From the NCBI GenBank assembly GCA_958510825.1, contig OY294052.1, positions 5,291,816 to 5,355,815 on the forward strand: 64,000 nucleotides of DNA. Reading direction: 5' to 3'. Source of the DNA: Brachypterus glaber (lineage: Eukaryota; Arthropoda; Insecta; Coleoptera; Kateretidae). Below the pieces are notes generated by a model, which made no database searches, was not told the origin of the DNA, and saw only the letters and a program-made list of their open reading frames with translations. Position numbers and translations under genes: made by a program. This document shows, in pieces, positions 1 to 11,030 of the stretch; within the stretch, counting starts at the first letter, position 1, and the number at the start of each line of letters is the position of its first letter.

Positions 1-204
1 AAGTCTTTGAAACTCAAAGACTCAACCAAGAGGAACTAAGAGTTCTCCCCTGAGCCAATATCCTGACTTTTATTGAAAGGACGGGCAGGTTCGAGGAGCA
101 CTCAAATTAGTAAATGGCTTGGATCGCCTGGGGTGACAAAAAGGGCCATAAATGGCCTAGTTGCCGGCTTTGGCCAACCCAAAAATTTACTACTACTACT
201 ATTG
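1..204 (+). mobile_element. 3' end of a LINE (non-LTR retrotransposon) with (ACT)n tail
   Basis: One frame over about 60-112 reads TFIERTGRFEEHSN then a stop, which resembles the C-terminal end of R1/I-type LINE ORF2 proteins. A short 3' UTR follows and ends in a (TAC)n-like tail near 188-204. The 5' side runs off the window. The clade is inferred. Confidence 0.55.
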
Positions 205-1095
205 GTAAAGTAGATTTTGTACGAAATTTCTAAATGAACAGGAAGCAAGCAATTTTAAATTGTATTATTAGTGTGCACACCTTACATGTCAACACAATTT
301 AAATACGTTTGAATTATATAATAAAGTTTATTTATAATGGAAAAGACAATACATATATGTATAAAAATACCTGTATAAATGGATCCGGTAGATTAATCTT
401 TTAAGAAGGGTTGTATACTTTTTTTAAGTTTTACTTATTTTTTTCTAAATTAATATACAGGGTGTCTCAACGAAGCCGACTCGGTCGATATAGTAAAGTA
501 TCCACTTTGGGAACGTTCAAGTATTACGTAACGCAAATTTTGATCATTTAGGACCCCACCCCCCCATGCAAACAGATAAGTACTTCTGGGTAGGTATTTG
601 ACGACTTTGGAATTTTCAAAAGTACCATATAAAATACTCTTCTAGTCTTGAGACTACGATAAGTGTAAAACGAATGTTTTGTTTTTCTGTAAGATTTAAA
701 AGAGTAAGGGTACAAGAATAAATGTATGTTTATTGTTCAGTTTGAACTTTAACATACTTTTAATCTAAATGGAAAATAAACAACGAATACAAATTATTAA
801 TACTTTCCCTTATCATACATTACAAAAACTGGGAAAGGGTTCTGTATTGTATTGTATGGTTTATTGGACTTTTGGGACATTGCAAAGTTATTTGTTACCG
901 CAGCAAATTAAATATTGCAAAAAATATACATGTGTCATATTAAATATGAAACGTAAAATTTTAACCCCCTCTTCCCCATGTAACGCTTAGTAAAGCTGAG
1001 ACCTCCCCTCCAAAAATAAGTAACGCAAGTAGCGAAGACATCTCCCTAAAAAAGGTTTGGGTGAAAAAAAAACGTTTTATTTTTTTTTTAAATAA
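205..1095. other. Intergenic, no gene; transposon-terminus fragments
   Basis: No coding sequence is supported. Around 510-560 there is a terminus-like piece, GGGAACGTTCAAGTATTACG, followed by TAACGC. It recurs near 49780 and, inverted, near 14130 and 35290, so it is a dispersed MITE end. The rest is AT-rich with no further structure seen. Confidence 0.5.
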
Positions 1096-1096
1096 T

Positions 1097-1290
1097 ACAC
1101 AGAAAAAAGGATTCCTTGAATCAAGGACACGTGTCTTTTAATATGTTCAAAGCAATATTTTGTTGTTTCAAGGTTAGCATTTCTTTGGATCAAATGTCCT
1201 TGAAGGAAGATCACGGCTTTTTGAATGAAGATCCGCGCTCTTTATTCAAGGCGCCACGCCACGCCTCCAACCAAGCTCGCGTAGGGAAAA
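1097..1290. repeat. Partial arm of the CACAGAAA foldback MITE
   Basis: This matches one arm of the foldback element at 2941-3204, including the CACAGAAAAA start, the GGATTCC.TGAA..AAGGA stretch and the TCAAAGC.ATATT motif. No second arm is visible, so it is a truncated copy. Confidence 0.6.
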
Positions 1291-1813
1291 TCCACTGTTC
1301 AGTTGTTAAATTCGCCAGGGGTAAAGCTTTTTCTCTAGTTGGGAAAATTGGATTAGTAAAGTTGGGTATTTTTTTGCGGATCTTTTTTTTTAGTCATCTA
1401 AATTTTGAAAATTGAACACAGTTGGACATTTTTTCAGTTCCTATTTTTTTTTTAGTCTTCAAAATTTTCCGTCAAGGGTAGGTAAAGCATTTTTTTTTTT
1501 GGAGTTAAAATTTCTCAATTTTAAGTTGGGAAATTGCGAAAATTTGCGTTACGTATTAAAAAGTACGACCCTTAGTAACATTATAATGACAGATGACCTA
1601 CGATAGGTTCAGAATAAAGGTCAAATATAATTAAAATGTTTGGACTTAATGTCATGCTTTAACACTTTTAATGAAATATTTTATTTTATTTGATTATTTT
1701 AATATTAGATATTAATTAAGTTATTTTCAAGGACTAAATTTAAAATTTAACTAACCATTTAGACCGACTTATACTTATCATTTATAAATTCAAGTATTAA
1801 ATATTTTAATTAA

Positions 1814-2844
1814 CCCTTAATTTGGCAAACACTCTTTGGGATGAAGTATATAAAAAATCTTTTAAGGGGAAATTTAGATACATAAATTTAAAACATTTAT
1901 GGAAAAAAAATATCAAAAAAAAGTCACGTGACTTAATACTGACTTGTATCATTACTGACATTGCCAAAAAAATTTTTTTTGCCAAATAATTTTTATCCAA
2001 TACCTATTAATAATGTTAGTTTACACTTGACATTTTAATCAATGAAAATGACGTTTTAATCATCCTGTAAACAAGTTGTGTTAAGCGGCTTTTACAGTTC
2101 GGCGATTGACGCAGCGTTAGCTCGTTGAGTAATCTGATTGGTTCTATTCCCCTATCTCTTCAACCCCACTTTTCTACCGCCAACGGTCGACGCTGAAGTT
2201 GATTTTTTTGAATTTCGGGCGATTTGACGCCGCGTTTTTGAGGTTAGGTTGTTTTGTTATAAAGTATTATAACGTTGTTGGTTGTTTTTTTCAAACAATG
2301 AGCGCTAGTTTCGTTAAATTTAAAAGTCCTATTACGGGCAATGTATATACCGTGCGTTTAAATCAGCAGGAAATTCAAGAAATGAATACACACCCATTTA
2401 TAATTACATAACCTACAAATGCGCCGCCGCCAGCGCAAAACGCTGAACTGTAAACGGAAATAGCGGAGATCGCCGGCGAGAGCTGATAGACAGAATGGTG
2501 GGGATATGCCGCCAGCGTCAAACGCTGAAGTGTAAAAGCGCCTTTATGAAATTTCTAATCACCGAAAAGTGACATTATATTGAAATGTCAAGTAAATTTT
2601 GTGGAAATGTCATTTGGAAATTTGATTCAGAAGTGTTTTTAAGAGGTATTGGATAAAATGTTGTAAAGCAGACGCGGGGTAAGTAACATTATTCACTCAA
2701 AAATTAACCCACTCGACCCAGGAGCCTCCCCAGTCAACTTTTTTTTCGTGAATAATATCCCACTTACCTCACTTGTACTGTAAATAACTATTTTTGTTAT
2801 CTTAAAATTCATGTATCATATACTACACATTACCAAATTAAGGG
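1814..2844. mobile_element. piggyBac-type non-autonomous element with TTAA target duplication
   Basis: The ends are CCCTTAATTTGG and its reverse complement, each flanked by TTAA (1810-1813 and 2845-2848). A TTAA target and CCC-starting inverted ends are piggyBac hallmarks. Further matching inner segments (TTTTATCCAATACCT near 1990 and its complement near 2647) extend the arms. No transposase is present, and another element is nested at 2093-2543. Confidence 0.7.
2093..2543. mobile_element. Nested MITE with imperfect inverted ends and a small ORF
   Basis: The left end (AAGCGGCTTTTACAGTTC...) and right end (GTAAAAGCGCCTTT) are imperfect inverted repeats of about 35 bp. The interior is more GC-rich than its surroundings and contains CGCTGAA..GTAAA repeats. 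A 37-codon ORF starting at ATG 2298 lies inside. It sits within the piggyBac-type element. The superfamily is not determined. Confidence 0.55.
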
Positions 2845-2940
2845 TTAATTAATTATTTAATTATTGATGTTTTTATATAGGATTCTTTTTTCTCACAGAA
2901 TTTTATAATATTTCTAAAAGTCTGACCCAGTGCTGCCATA

Positions 2941-3204
2941 CACAGAAAAAGGGATTCCCTGAACCAAGGAAACGCGTATTCCGATATTTTCAAAGCCATA
3001 TTCTCTTGTTTCAAAGCTAGTATTTCTTTTAACCAAAGTCAATGTCCTTAAATAAAGAGCGCGGATCTTCATTCAAAAACCAGTGCTCTTCTTTCAAGAA
3101 CATTGACTTTGGTTTAAAGAAATGCTAGCCTTGAAACAAGAAAATATGGCTTTGAACATATCGAAAGACAAGTGTCCTTGTTAAAGGAATACTTTTTTTC
3201 AGTT
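2941..3204. mobile_element. Foldback MITE (CACAGAAA family), TA-flanked
   Basis: The element is almost entirely a hairpin. The left arm (CACAGAAAAAGGGATTCC through CAAAGTCAATGTCCTT) is repeated inverted as AAGAACATTGACTTTGG through GGAATACTTTTTTTCAG. TA dinucleotides flank both ends, suggesting Tc1/mariner-type mobilisation. The right terminus has diverged. Confidence 0.65.
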
Positions 3205-3660
3205 TATGATTACAATGTTGGTAACTATATTCCACAGGCGAAAATATTTATGAATTTTAACTTTACTCTCATATCCATACATCTGGTTTTGACTGTCACT
3301 TCATTACATTATTTGTTTGTCAAAAATATTTTTTTTTAATCTCTTTTTTAATATGAATAAAGTAGATAGAAAAATGTTAGAAAATGTCGTTTGGAACATG
3401 AAATTGATTTTATAAATTAATTTGCTTTTCAAATTATGAAGTAAAAATTCTAAAAAAAATCGACTGCGGCGCCTAGAATGTATTCTCATAGAAAACTTGT
3501 ATTAAAATTTAGTTAATTTACTTTTTTAATTCTGAGATAATATATTAATGGGAGGATTAGTGTAGTGGACTACCGCGTCGTACTTGGCGAGTTTACTACA
3601 CAAATAGCGTGAGTTCGATTCGCACCGGCGCCGATTTGCCTTTTTCAGTTAATTAATAAT

Positions 3661-4327
3661 AGAAACAAACTTAAGGTATCTGATACCATGTTGGGGAAGT
3701 GGACCAGTTTTGCATGTGACTCGACTTCAAATAATCCAAAATAAAGCTATTAAAACAATATTTGGATATAACCGCTTAACCAATACCAGCTTGCTATATA
3801 TTGAGACAAAGTTTTTAAATATTAACAAACTTTTACAATTTGAATCCATTAAACTGATCCATGGTATAATAAATGAAAATATAAAAAACAATCAAAAACT
3901 GGAATATTCAAGTGGTATACATGATCACTGTACTAGGGGCAAAGACTCTATAAGGAACCCCCTTCGAAGAACATGCAAAACACAAACTTCACCAATATTT
4001 GTAGCCACAAACTTCTTTAATAAAATACCAGAAAGCCTGAAAATTGTAAATAATAAGACAACATTTATTAAATTACTAAAAAAACATTTAATGTTTTCAT
4101 AAAATAGTACTAATAGTAGTAACTACAATGCAATAAAATTGTGATATTATGTATTTAAGTTAAAATTGTGATATTCAAAATAAGCAGTATTATGTAGTTT
4201 TTATATTTAGGTTTAACAGTTAGCTTAACAACTCATATATATATTAAATTGTATTATAGGCCTTGATACCAGTTTAATAACTGTTTAAAGGTCATTTATA
4301 AATTCGTTTAAATAAATAAATAAATAA
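3661..4327 (+). mobile_element. LINE ORF2 C-terminal fragment inserted in the SINE
   Basis: One frame from about 3685 to the stop at 4102 reads WGSGPVLHVTRLQIIQNK... and IFVATNFFNKIPESLK. This is the pattern of sequence after the reverse transcriptase domain in several insect LINE families. The copy is 5'-truncated and ends in an (AAAT)n tail at 4310-4329, typical of target-primed insertion. No promoter or host gene is supported, and the ATG at 3710 is incidental. Confidence 0.75.
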
Positions 4328-4395
4328 ATTTGGCGAAGGCGTAAGTGAAGCGGACACTCCCTATAAATTGGTTCGAAAGTCAATTAAAGCCGGTG

Positions 4396-4688
4396 CACTA
4401 TGTGTTATAGAGGCCGTGTAAGTGTCCAAAAGTCCTATTTTTATTTTAAGATTTGAGACATGTTATGTATCAGATAATCATTATTGGACCTTTCCTCATA
4501 ATGAATGACTATTTTTTACCCAGGGAAATATGATAATCTGGATGTAGCGATTTTTTTTTCATGTCAAGTCAAGAAATTAACATAATTTAATATTTTGTAC
4601 TTATTAGCCAAAATGCCTCTAAAATCTACATTTCGTTAGATAAATGAATAAAATTTGGACACTTTTTTGGTCCGTTTGCGACATAGTG
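4396..4688. mobile_element. Transib-like non-autonomous transposon with 5-bp target duplication
   Basis: The ends are CACTATG and CATAGTG. Both carry AAGTGTCCAAA at the same distance (positions 25-35 from each end). The 5-bp CGGTG occurs at 4391-4395 and 4689-4693, while intact SINE copies have it once, so the excision-free target is known. CACWATG-type ends with 5-bp GC-rich duplications are characteristic of Transib, the RAG1-related superfamily. It is 293 bp with no coding capacity. Confidence 0.7.
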
Positions 4689-4847
4689 CGGTGGTTCCCT
4701 CTACTACTAGCCCACACAAGTCCTGGACTTAGGGGATGCTTAATTAAGTAGAATAGTACGAGGTTAAACAAAATGTAAATGTAAATATATTCAAAAGAGA
4801 AATGTTTGCACACGTCAAGGACCCCTTGTTACGGCTCTGCTTAAAAC

Positions 4848-5047
4848 NNNNNNNNNNNNNNNNNNNNNNNNNNNNNNNNNNNNNNNNNNNNNNNNNNNNN
4901 NNNNNNNNNNNNNNNNNNNNNNNNNNNNNNNNNNNNNNNNNNNNNNNNNNNNNNNNNNNNNNNNNNNNNNNNNNNNNNNNNNNNNNNNNNNNNNNNNNNN
5001 NNNNNNNNNNNNNNNNNNNNNNNNNNNNNNNNNNNNNNNNNNNNNNN
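4848..5047. other. Assembly gap (200 N)
   Basis: There is a run of exactly 200 unknown bases. The round number suggests a placeholder, so the true length is unknown. It lies just after the SINE copy and before a foldback MITE. Confidence 0.99.
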
Positions 5048-5169
5048 CGCTAAAAGACTGCAAACACGGTGTATAAAATTTAATGCAATTCCATTAGACT
5101 ATAAAATTTAATGATGATGATAAAACTTATAAAAAAGACAAAAAATTAAATATTTTAATTTATAATATA

Positions 5170-5713
5170 CCGGGTGTCCCAAGTTTTACGTCCCGGCCAA
5201 TGTCTCCTTTATTTTAAAAGATAGAAACTTAATTAAAAAAACATATTAAATGGTATCAAAAGTACTTTTAAATCCCATACCAAAACACACCCCTAATTAA
5301 TTCACCCCTTGGAACCACCCAAAACTTTTTTTCTTCAAATAGCACCACAGTTTTTTTAGTAATTTTGAAAGCACTGTAAAATCTGAATTTAGCGGTGTAT
5401 TACACTTTGTTTTTACCCTAAGGGGAAGTGGCCTAAAATGAAAAATAAAAAAAAACATATTTTGGAAAAAATTGATTATTTTTTTTTCAATTTTTTTTTA
5501 AAAAGATTTTTTCAAAAAAAAAATATATTTTTCAATTTTTTTTCAAAATTACAAAAAAAGCTTTGCGGGTGGTTCCAAGGGGGTGAGTTAATAAGGGGTG
5601 TGTTTTGGTGTGGGATTTAAAAGTACTTTTGATACCATATGTTTTTTTTAATTAAGTTTCTATCATTTAAAATAACGGATTTATTGGCCGGAAGTAAAAT
5701 TTGGGACACCCGG
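5170..5713. mobile_element. 544-bp foldback MITE (CCGGGTGTCCC), TA-flanked
   Basis: The left end CCGGGTGTCCCAAG and the right end GGGACACCCGG are inverted, and the arms continue for about 180 bp (for example GTATCAAAAGTACTTTTAAA on the left and its complement on the right). TA flanks both sides. The centre is A/T homopolymer. No coding sequence. Confidence 0.75.
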
Positions 5714-6234
5714 TATTTTGTTTTTTACCCATTTTTAAAATAAATTTAACGTTTCAGTACCAACACTGCCTATTTTTTATATGCCTCTGCTATTATTGGT
5801 TCATGAAAGGAATAATTTGTAAAGATTAATCTTATTTTTAAAAAAAGTTTGTGTACAAAACTAACAAACAAAAATAATGAGGAAATTTTTCCCTAAAAGA
5901 TTACATTTTTGGTTCTTTTTCTTTGTTTTAAAAATTTAACTGTAACAAATGCTGGCGCCTTCGCCAAAATTTAAAATTTTTTAGGTCTACCGATTTTTTT
6001 TAATATTATTCAACAAAACATATATTAAACAAAGTAAAATTTTGACATACGACCTTTTGAACTTTGAGTGACGATATGCAAGGTACCAATATGTATTATA
6101 TGTACTATTTATATAGTTTAATCTTAGGCAACCAAATAATTTATTTATGAAATACAAGTTGTATACTTTTAGTTTTGTATCAGATTAAAAGTGAAGAGTA
6201 TTCTATTTTTTTGTATTTTAACAGATATTTTTCC
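5714..6234. other. Intergenic, no gene seen
   Basis: AT-rich sequence between two foldback elements. No homologous coding sequence and no clear repeat ends were found. Confidence 0.4.
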
Positions 6235-7335
6235 CTATAAAAAATGCTTCACACCAAACTTTGCCAAAATCGTCGTTACCAGCAAAAAAAAAAATATTTT
6301 TGTAAAATGCATATATTTTAATTTTTTTTATTGGAAATACATATATATGCATAAATTTGGGTTTAAAATAATCTAGGTTAGTTGCTTACATAGGTGACAT
6401 GGGGGTCACGTGGCCCACCCCCTGAGCATCGAAATATCAATGGTTAAAAAAAATAAATAAATTTTCCACTTTGTTGCAAGATTTTACTTATAAATTTTAC
6501 GTTAGTCCCCTTCAAATGTTTTTTTTTCTTTGCTCCCCACCTATATCTAGATGAAATATTATAAAAAAATTATATTAACACAACTTTTTGACATTTACAG
6601 TCCAAAAGTGTAAATAGTTACCCCACTCTTCATAACTTTTGCCCACCCCTCTGTGGCCCGGTAACATTAAAAAAAATAATAGGAGCAACTCAAAAGATTG
6701 TTCATGCAGTATTGCAGTGAGTATAATTCGTGGTCTAAATTTCAAGTTGATATTTTAACGCTTTTAACGCTTTCAAAAGTTATAAGGATTAGGGTATATT
6801 TTAACACATTTTGGACAAATTTTCGCTCTAAAAATGTCCAAAAGTTGTACTAATATAGTGCAAAAGTGCAATTTTTTTATTTTTTTTTTAAATTCATATT
6901 TAGATGCCTAGGGGTGGGTCACGTGATTCCTATGCCACCTATGGCCATGACTTTTATTAAGCAACTAACCTAGATTATTTTAAACACAAATTTATAATTT
7001 TAGATTTTAAGCTTTCACGGCCATTAAGATATAAAGAACTTTCACTTTCGGGTTTAGACCGTGTTAATGGATTTTCACTTTCCGACGTTTCGTCTCTTAC
7101 TACTAGAGACATCTTCAGGGATTAATCTGAAACTGTTTCAGTGAAAATCCATTAACACGGTCTAAACCCGAAAGTGAAAGTTCTTTATACAAATTTATAA
7201 ATTTATAATATCTATTTCCAATAATTTTTGAAAAAATATATGCATTTTACAAGAAAATGCTTTTTTTGCTGGTATCGACTTCTAGGAATTGTTATATTTT
7301 GGCAAAATTTGGTGTGAAGCTTTTTTTTGTAGGGT
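6235..7335. mobile_element. Large foldback element with a nested palindrome
   Basis: The left arm (AAAAATGCTTCACACCAAACT, later AAAATAATCTAGGTTAGTTG) and right arm (CAACTAACCTAGATTATTTT, later AAATTTGGTGTGAAGC) are inverted. A diverged single-arm relative lies at about 23760-24660. The right arm is interrupted by the palindrome at 7031-7189. Confidence 0.6.
7031..7189. repeat. Palindrome with 47-bp near-perfect arms around a hammerhead-like hairpin
   Basis: TAAAGAACTTTCACTTTCGG through GGATTTTCAC is repeated inverted at about 7139-7189. The loop region on the minus strand reads CTGAAGATGTCTC...GAGACGAAACGTCGG, a hairpin resembling a hammerhead ribozyme core but with CTGAAGA in place of CTGATGA. 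Confidence 0.6.
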
Positions 7336-8284
7336 TAAATAAAATTAGGGTGTAGTCATTTAATATTTCAGATTTTTGCATTTTCAGAAGCACCCTAATG
7401 GTGGTTTTAAAAATTTTCACCAAAAAGGTCCTATATTTTTTCTGATTATGATTCTGTAGTATATTTTATGCATTCTGTATAAAAATTAAAAAAATATGGA
7501 TTCAGCAGCTAAAAATCTATAAGGAATATTGTTTTTTTTTTGGTCAAAGATGAATCCCTGTTCCTTGGTAAAAGTGTTAAGTTTAAGACGATGCTGCAAA
7601 AAAAGCCATCTAACGTTTTTTTTAATTTTTACACAAAATGTATAAAATATACCACAAAATCACAATTAGAAAAAACATCCTATTTTCCAGTACTTTTAGG
7701 TGATTTTTTTTAAAACCACGTAGTTAGTAAAATATATCGTTTAACCTTCCGTTAGTCTGGAGTTTTCTTCCTAAATGTTTAGTCTGGTGGGGTCAAATTG
7801 ACCCAATAGTTATGGAATTAAACCCCACAACTTGTCCACACAACCCCACAACTTTTGTACACGTGCGTTGGTTCGGAAGGTTTTACGAAAAGGTGTCCGA
7901 AGTCACTCACCCTATCCCTATCCACCCCAGTTGACGGTACTGTTTTTTTTTTGTTCAACCGTTTACATTACGTTGAATTTCGTGTATATTGTGAATAAAT
8001 TTAAATAAAAATGAACAAGATGCAATTTTATGTACAACAAAAAAGTATTAATTCAATAACAAATATAGATTATTTTATTTATAATATCTACATTTAAATT
8101 TATCATTTTTTCACCTAGAAGGCTTAAATACAATCCCATTAATTTTTTTAATTATATTCGCTTCATTGATATTGCATATAAGGTCGTTACCAATTAGTTT
8201 TATGAATTATTTAAATAAAGAGTACAAATTTCAAAAGGGGGATTTAATCAGTTTTCGTATAAATCCGGTAAAATATGTAAAGGC
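7336..8284. other. Intergenic; half copy of the CAAGTGGGGTGAC repeat
   Basis: No gene is supported. About 7790-7945 resembles the right half of the inverted repeat at 47070-47295 (shared GCTTTGGTTC/GCGTTGGTTC, GAAGTCAC and TTG.CGGTACT). The remainder is AT-rich without visible structure. Confidence 0.4.
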
Positions 8285-8705
8285 GCCTTTTCACGGAGCA
8301 ATTTGTACGCAAGTTTGGTTCTATGCAATTTTGTTGCAAGAATGATTCAGTCACTGCGCCTTCGGGCAACTTTGATGCTATTTTCGAGCCATCAAATTAT
8401 TAGAACAAGTTCTATTTTTCGACGATTTTCACTCAAGATTTATAGTAATTTTTGTGGTACCACCTGGAAAAAAGTTACCAAATCGATTTCTTTTTACTAA
8501 TATAATAGCAACTACACATGTTAATAATAATTATTATTAATAACAGACCGTTCTGTCTAAAAAAAAAACTTTCTTAAAAAAGAAAATGCTAGGTTATGTT
8601 TTTGTCAACAAACGCAGAGACATATCAAAATTGTCTGGTTGGCAGCAGTGTTTAACTTGCAATATATAGCGTCAAACTTGCGTACAACTTGCTCCGTGAA
8701 AAGGC
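8285..8705. mobile_element. MITE with 33-bp inverted ends (GCCTTTTCACGGAG)
   Basis: The left GCCTTTTCACGGAGCAATTT and the right AAATTGCTCCGTGAAAAGGC-like end match over about 33 bp with one mismatch (right copy CAACTTGCTCC). No transposase. The target duplication is unclear, so the superfamily is left open. Confidence 0.65.
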
Positions 8706-8717
8706 AAATGAATGTGC

Positions 8718-9122
8718 AATGGAGCTCTCTACAACTAGAATTATGAAACAAAAGACGTCTACCCTATTTCTATCTCATTTCTGCTACACTTTCCAGACAA
8801 CCAAATAAATACTCTATTTGTTTTTCATACAACAAATACAGTATTTATTTGGTTGGCCGGAAAGTGTAGCAGTGAGCGGCACGAACGAACATAGCTAATG
8901 TGAATCTGTAGAATAAGATAATTCTACTAAAATTTAGATGGCGCCAGTAATTTCTTTAATATAGTTACACTTTTCGCCCGGCCAAGTAAATATTGTATTT
9001 GTTCAACAAAGAACAAATACAGAATTTGTTTGGTTGGGTGGAAGTGGGAGTGTTTGTATGTCTTCTATCCTTTTTGGGTAGAACTTTTGTCCCTGTCTAA
9101 TCTAACGGGAGAAATCTCCATT
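8718..9122 (+). mobile_element. Double-hairpin MITE, copy 1 of 3
   Basis: Begins AATGGAGCTCTCTACAACTA and ends GAAATCTCCATT. It contains two palindromes: one built on CAAATAAATACTGTATTTGT-like arms around 8790-8875, the other on AAATATTGTATTTGTTCAAC around 8968-9050. Full copies lie at 16838-17251 (inverted) and 37316-37728. Confidence 0.8.
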
Positions 9123-9461
9123 GTACTTTATATTTTTTCGGGATCGTAGGAAAAAATTGTACATAACTCGTTGGAAAGTGCATTTCTTACACTCGTGGGG
9201 TTTCCTCACTCGCCTGACGGCTCGTTCGTTAACCTTCCCACTCGCGAATATGTTACTTTCCACACTAGTATGTTATGTAATATACTATTTCGTCAATGGC
9301 GTTTACCTTATGAAACTTGCGCTCTTCAAATACTATAAATCCCCACTGTTTACTATTATTTTAATATTTCATTAATTTGTATATCTAGGTATATCTACCG
9401 GTGTTAATCTTAAAACATTTGATGTTGAAAATTCGCTACTGAAGTGTTTATACTGAAAAAT

Positions 9462-9647
9462 ATGAAAAAAGTTTTTTTAATATTTTCTTTATATGTCTTG
9501 AGTGGTTTGTGCAGTGATGGTCCTGAAGTGGAAATAACCCAGGGAAAGTTAAAGGGGATTTTTATGGTTACCAGAAATGGAAGAAGGTTCAATGGGTTTA
9601 TGGGAATTCCTTATGCAAAACCACCTCTTGAAGAACTAAGGTTTAAG
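9462..9647 (+). CDS. Lone carboxylesterase first exon (alternative first exon of gene 1, or relic of a lost paralogue)
   Basis: The 62 codons from ATG 9462 to a GT donor (AAG|GTGACT) encode a hydrophobic signal peptide (MKKVFLIFSLYVLSGLCS) followed by DGPEVEITQGKLKG and IPYAKPPLEELRFK, the N-terminal strand and PFAKPP-type motif of carboxylesterases. Length and end phase (0) are identical to exon 1 of gene 1 at 13473, and the protein is clearly similar. No second exon (CPQ...EDCLYLNVY) lies between here and 13473, so this is either an upstream alternative first exon that splices to 16028 or the remnant of a deleted gene. The reading frame is intact, which argues against long neglect. The donor is weaker than those of the other first exons. 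Confidence 0.6.
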
Positions 9648-10529
9648 GTGACTAAAACAACAAGTTCAAAATTCAAAATGTTCTACTAGATTTATAAAAT
9701 AATTCCTTTTTTTGTAAAACATTTTTTTATCGACCATATTTTTTTGGTATGAGTAACATAATTCAGAATTCGTGGAGAAATTTAGAAGTCATAAAAGATT
9801 TCCTGTCTGCACCGAGAAAAAAATATATTTGTAGTAAATAAAATTTTTTCACTACCAGCCTAAAAGCACATCTTTATTACTGTTCTTTTCATTGGTAGAA
9901 ATATTATTTCTCTACCTATGACATCAGAGGTTCTAAAAATAATGAAATTGCACCATGGTTAATAATGAATTTTTATTCAGCTGTTTTGGCATCTGACGTT
10001 TCACATAATTATTAAATCACATTGCTATTTACAAGTGTCTTTAGGCACCAAATTTATTTATTGCATGATAAATTAAAAAATAACTAAATTAGTACCTATA
10101 AAACACGTTTTACAAAAAACACTTCAAAAAGTGAAAATCATATTCAACCATAGATTATACAACCCATATATTACTGTAAGGATTATAGATTACTAGAGGT
10201 ACAACAACCATATATTGATTTTTGAGGCAATAGATTATCCCTCGCAGTTTTCGCCTGTCCCCTTATTTCTGGGGAAGTACCAAAATCATCACTTTGCATT
10301 TCACTTTCCATTTTTATATATTTTATTACACTTAACACGGAAACACTCTAACTTAATAATTTTAGCAGATCAACAGAAAATTTCAGCCAGAAATGTCAAG
10401 TTATTCATTTGTTTTATTAATGGCCACGAACGGCCAGCATGATATTTTAAATTTATAAGCTTTTTCATTAAATTTTAGTAAAATAAATAAATAAATAGCT
10501 AATTAATTGTACTGGTAGTGGATTAATTA
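9648..10529. other. Non-coding stretch after the lone exon
   Basis: No esterase exon and no other homologous coding sequence were found. The sequence is AT-rich; no defined element ends were recognised. Confidence 0.4.
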
Positions 10530-11030
10530 TCTATTAATAGGACTCTAAGCTAAAAAAAAAGAGAATTTAACATATCTTTATTAGTTTGTTTTTTATAGGC
10601 TTCAAGAAATAAGATTTTTTCGCATTTTTTCTCTATATTTTCATGAAAGTTTTGTATAAATACTAAAGATATGGCTCTGATTTATAACCAACACTAACAT
10701 ACATGTAATGTTTGTAAAAATAAAAAAAGTTTTAGATTGAATCCAGTAACGGAGATTTTACGGGATTTTACGAGTTATTGAAAGCAAAACAACAATATTT
10801 TGAATTAATGTGTATTTGATGTTATTTTTATGTTTTAAAGCAAAAGGATTTTTTTTTATTAGAGTCGTATTTTAGTATTTATATAATTTTTTATCAAAAT
10901 ATATCGAAAAAATGTGAAAAAATCTCATTTTTTGAATTTAGAAGCCTATAAAAAACAAACGAATACAGATATTTTAAATCCGTTTTTTTTTTTTTGCTTT
11001 AGAGCTCCATTAATAGATCATCACTCCACG
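10530..11030. mobile_element. Foldback MITE, about 500 bp
   Basis: TATTAATAGGACTCTAAGCT and TTTGTTTTTTATAGGCTTC on the left are matched inverted by GAAGCCTATAAAAAACAAAC and GCTTTAGAGCTCCATTAATA on the right. A single-arm relative occurs near 62420-62480 inside the PPO intron. Confidence 0.6.

Larger units (their letters stand above)
3549..4795 (+). mobile_element. tRNA-derived SINE, copy 1, split by two insertions
   Basis: The 5' part (3549-3660) has an A box (GTGTAGTGG) and a B box (GTTCGATTC). The SINE resumes at about 4328-4395 (TTTGGCGAAGGCG...) and again at 4689-4795, ending in AGGTTAAACAAAATGTAAATG. It is split by a LINE fragment and a 293-bp DNA transposon, which dates both as younger. 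Intact copies at 15.1, 23.0 and 30.4 kb give the uninterrupted sequence. Confidence 0.8.
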
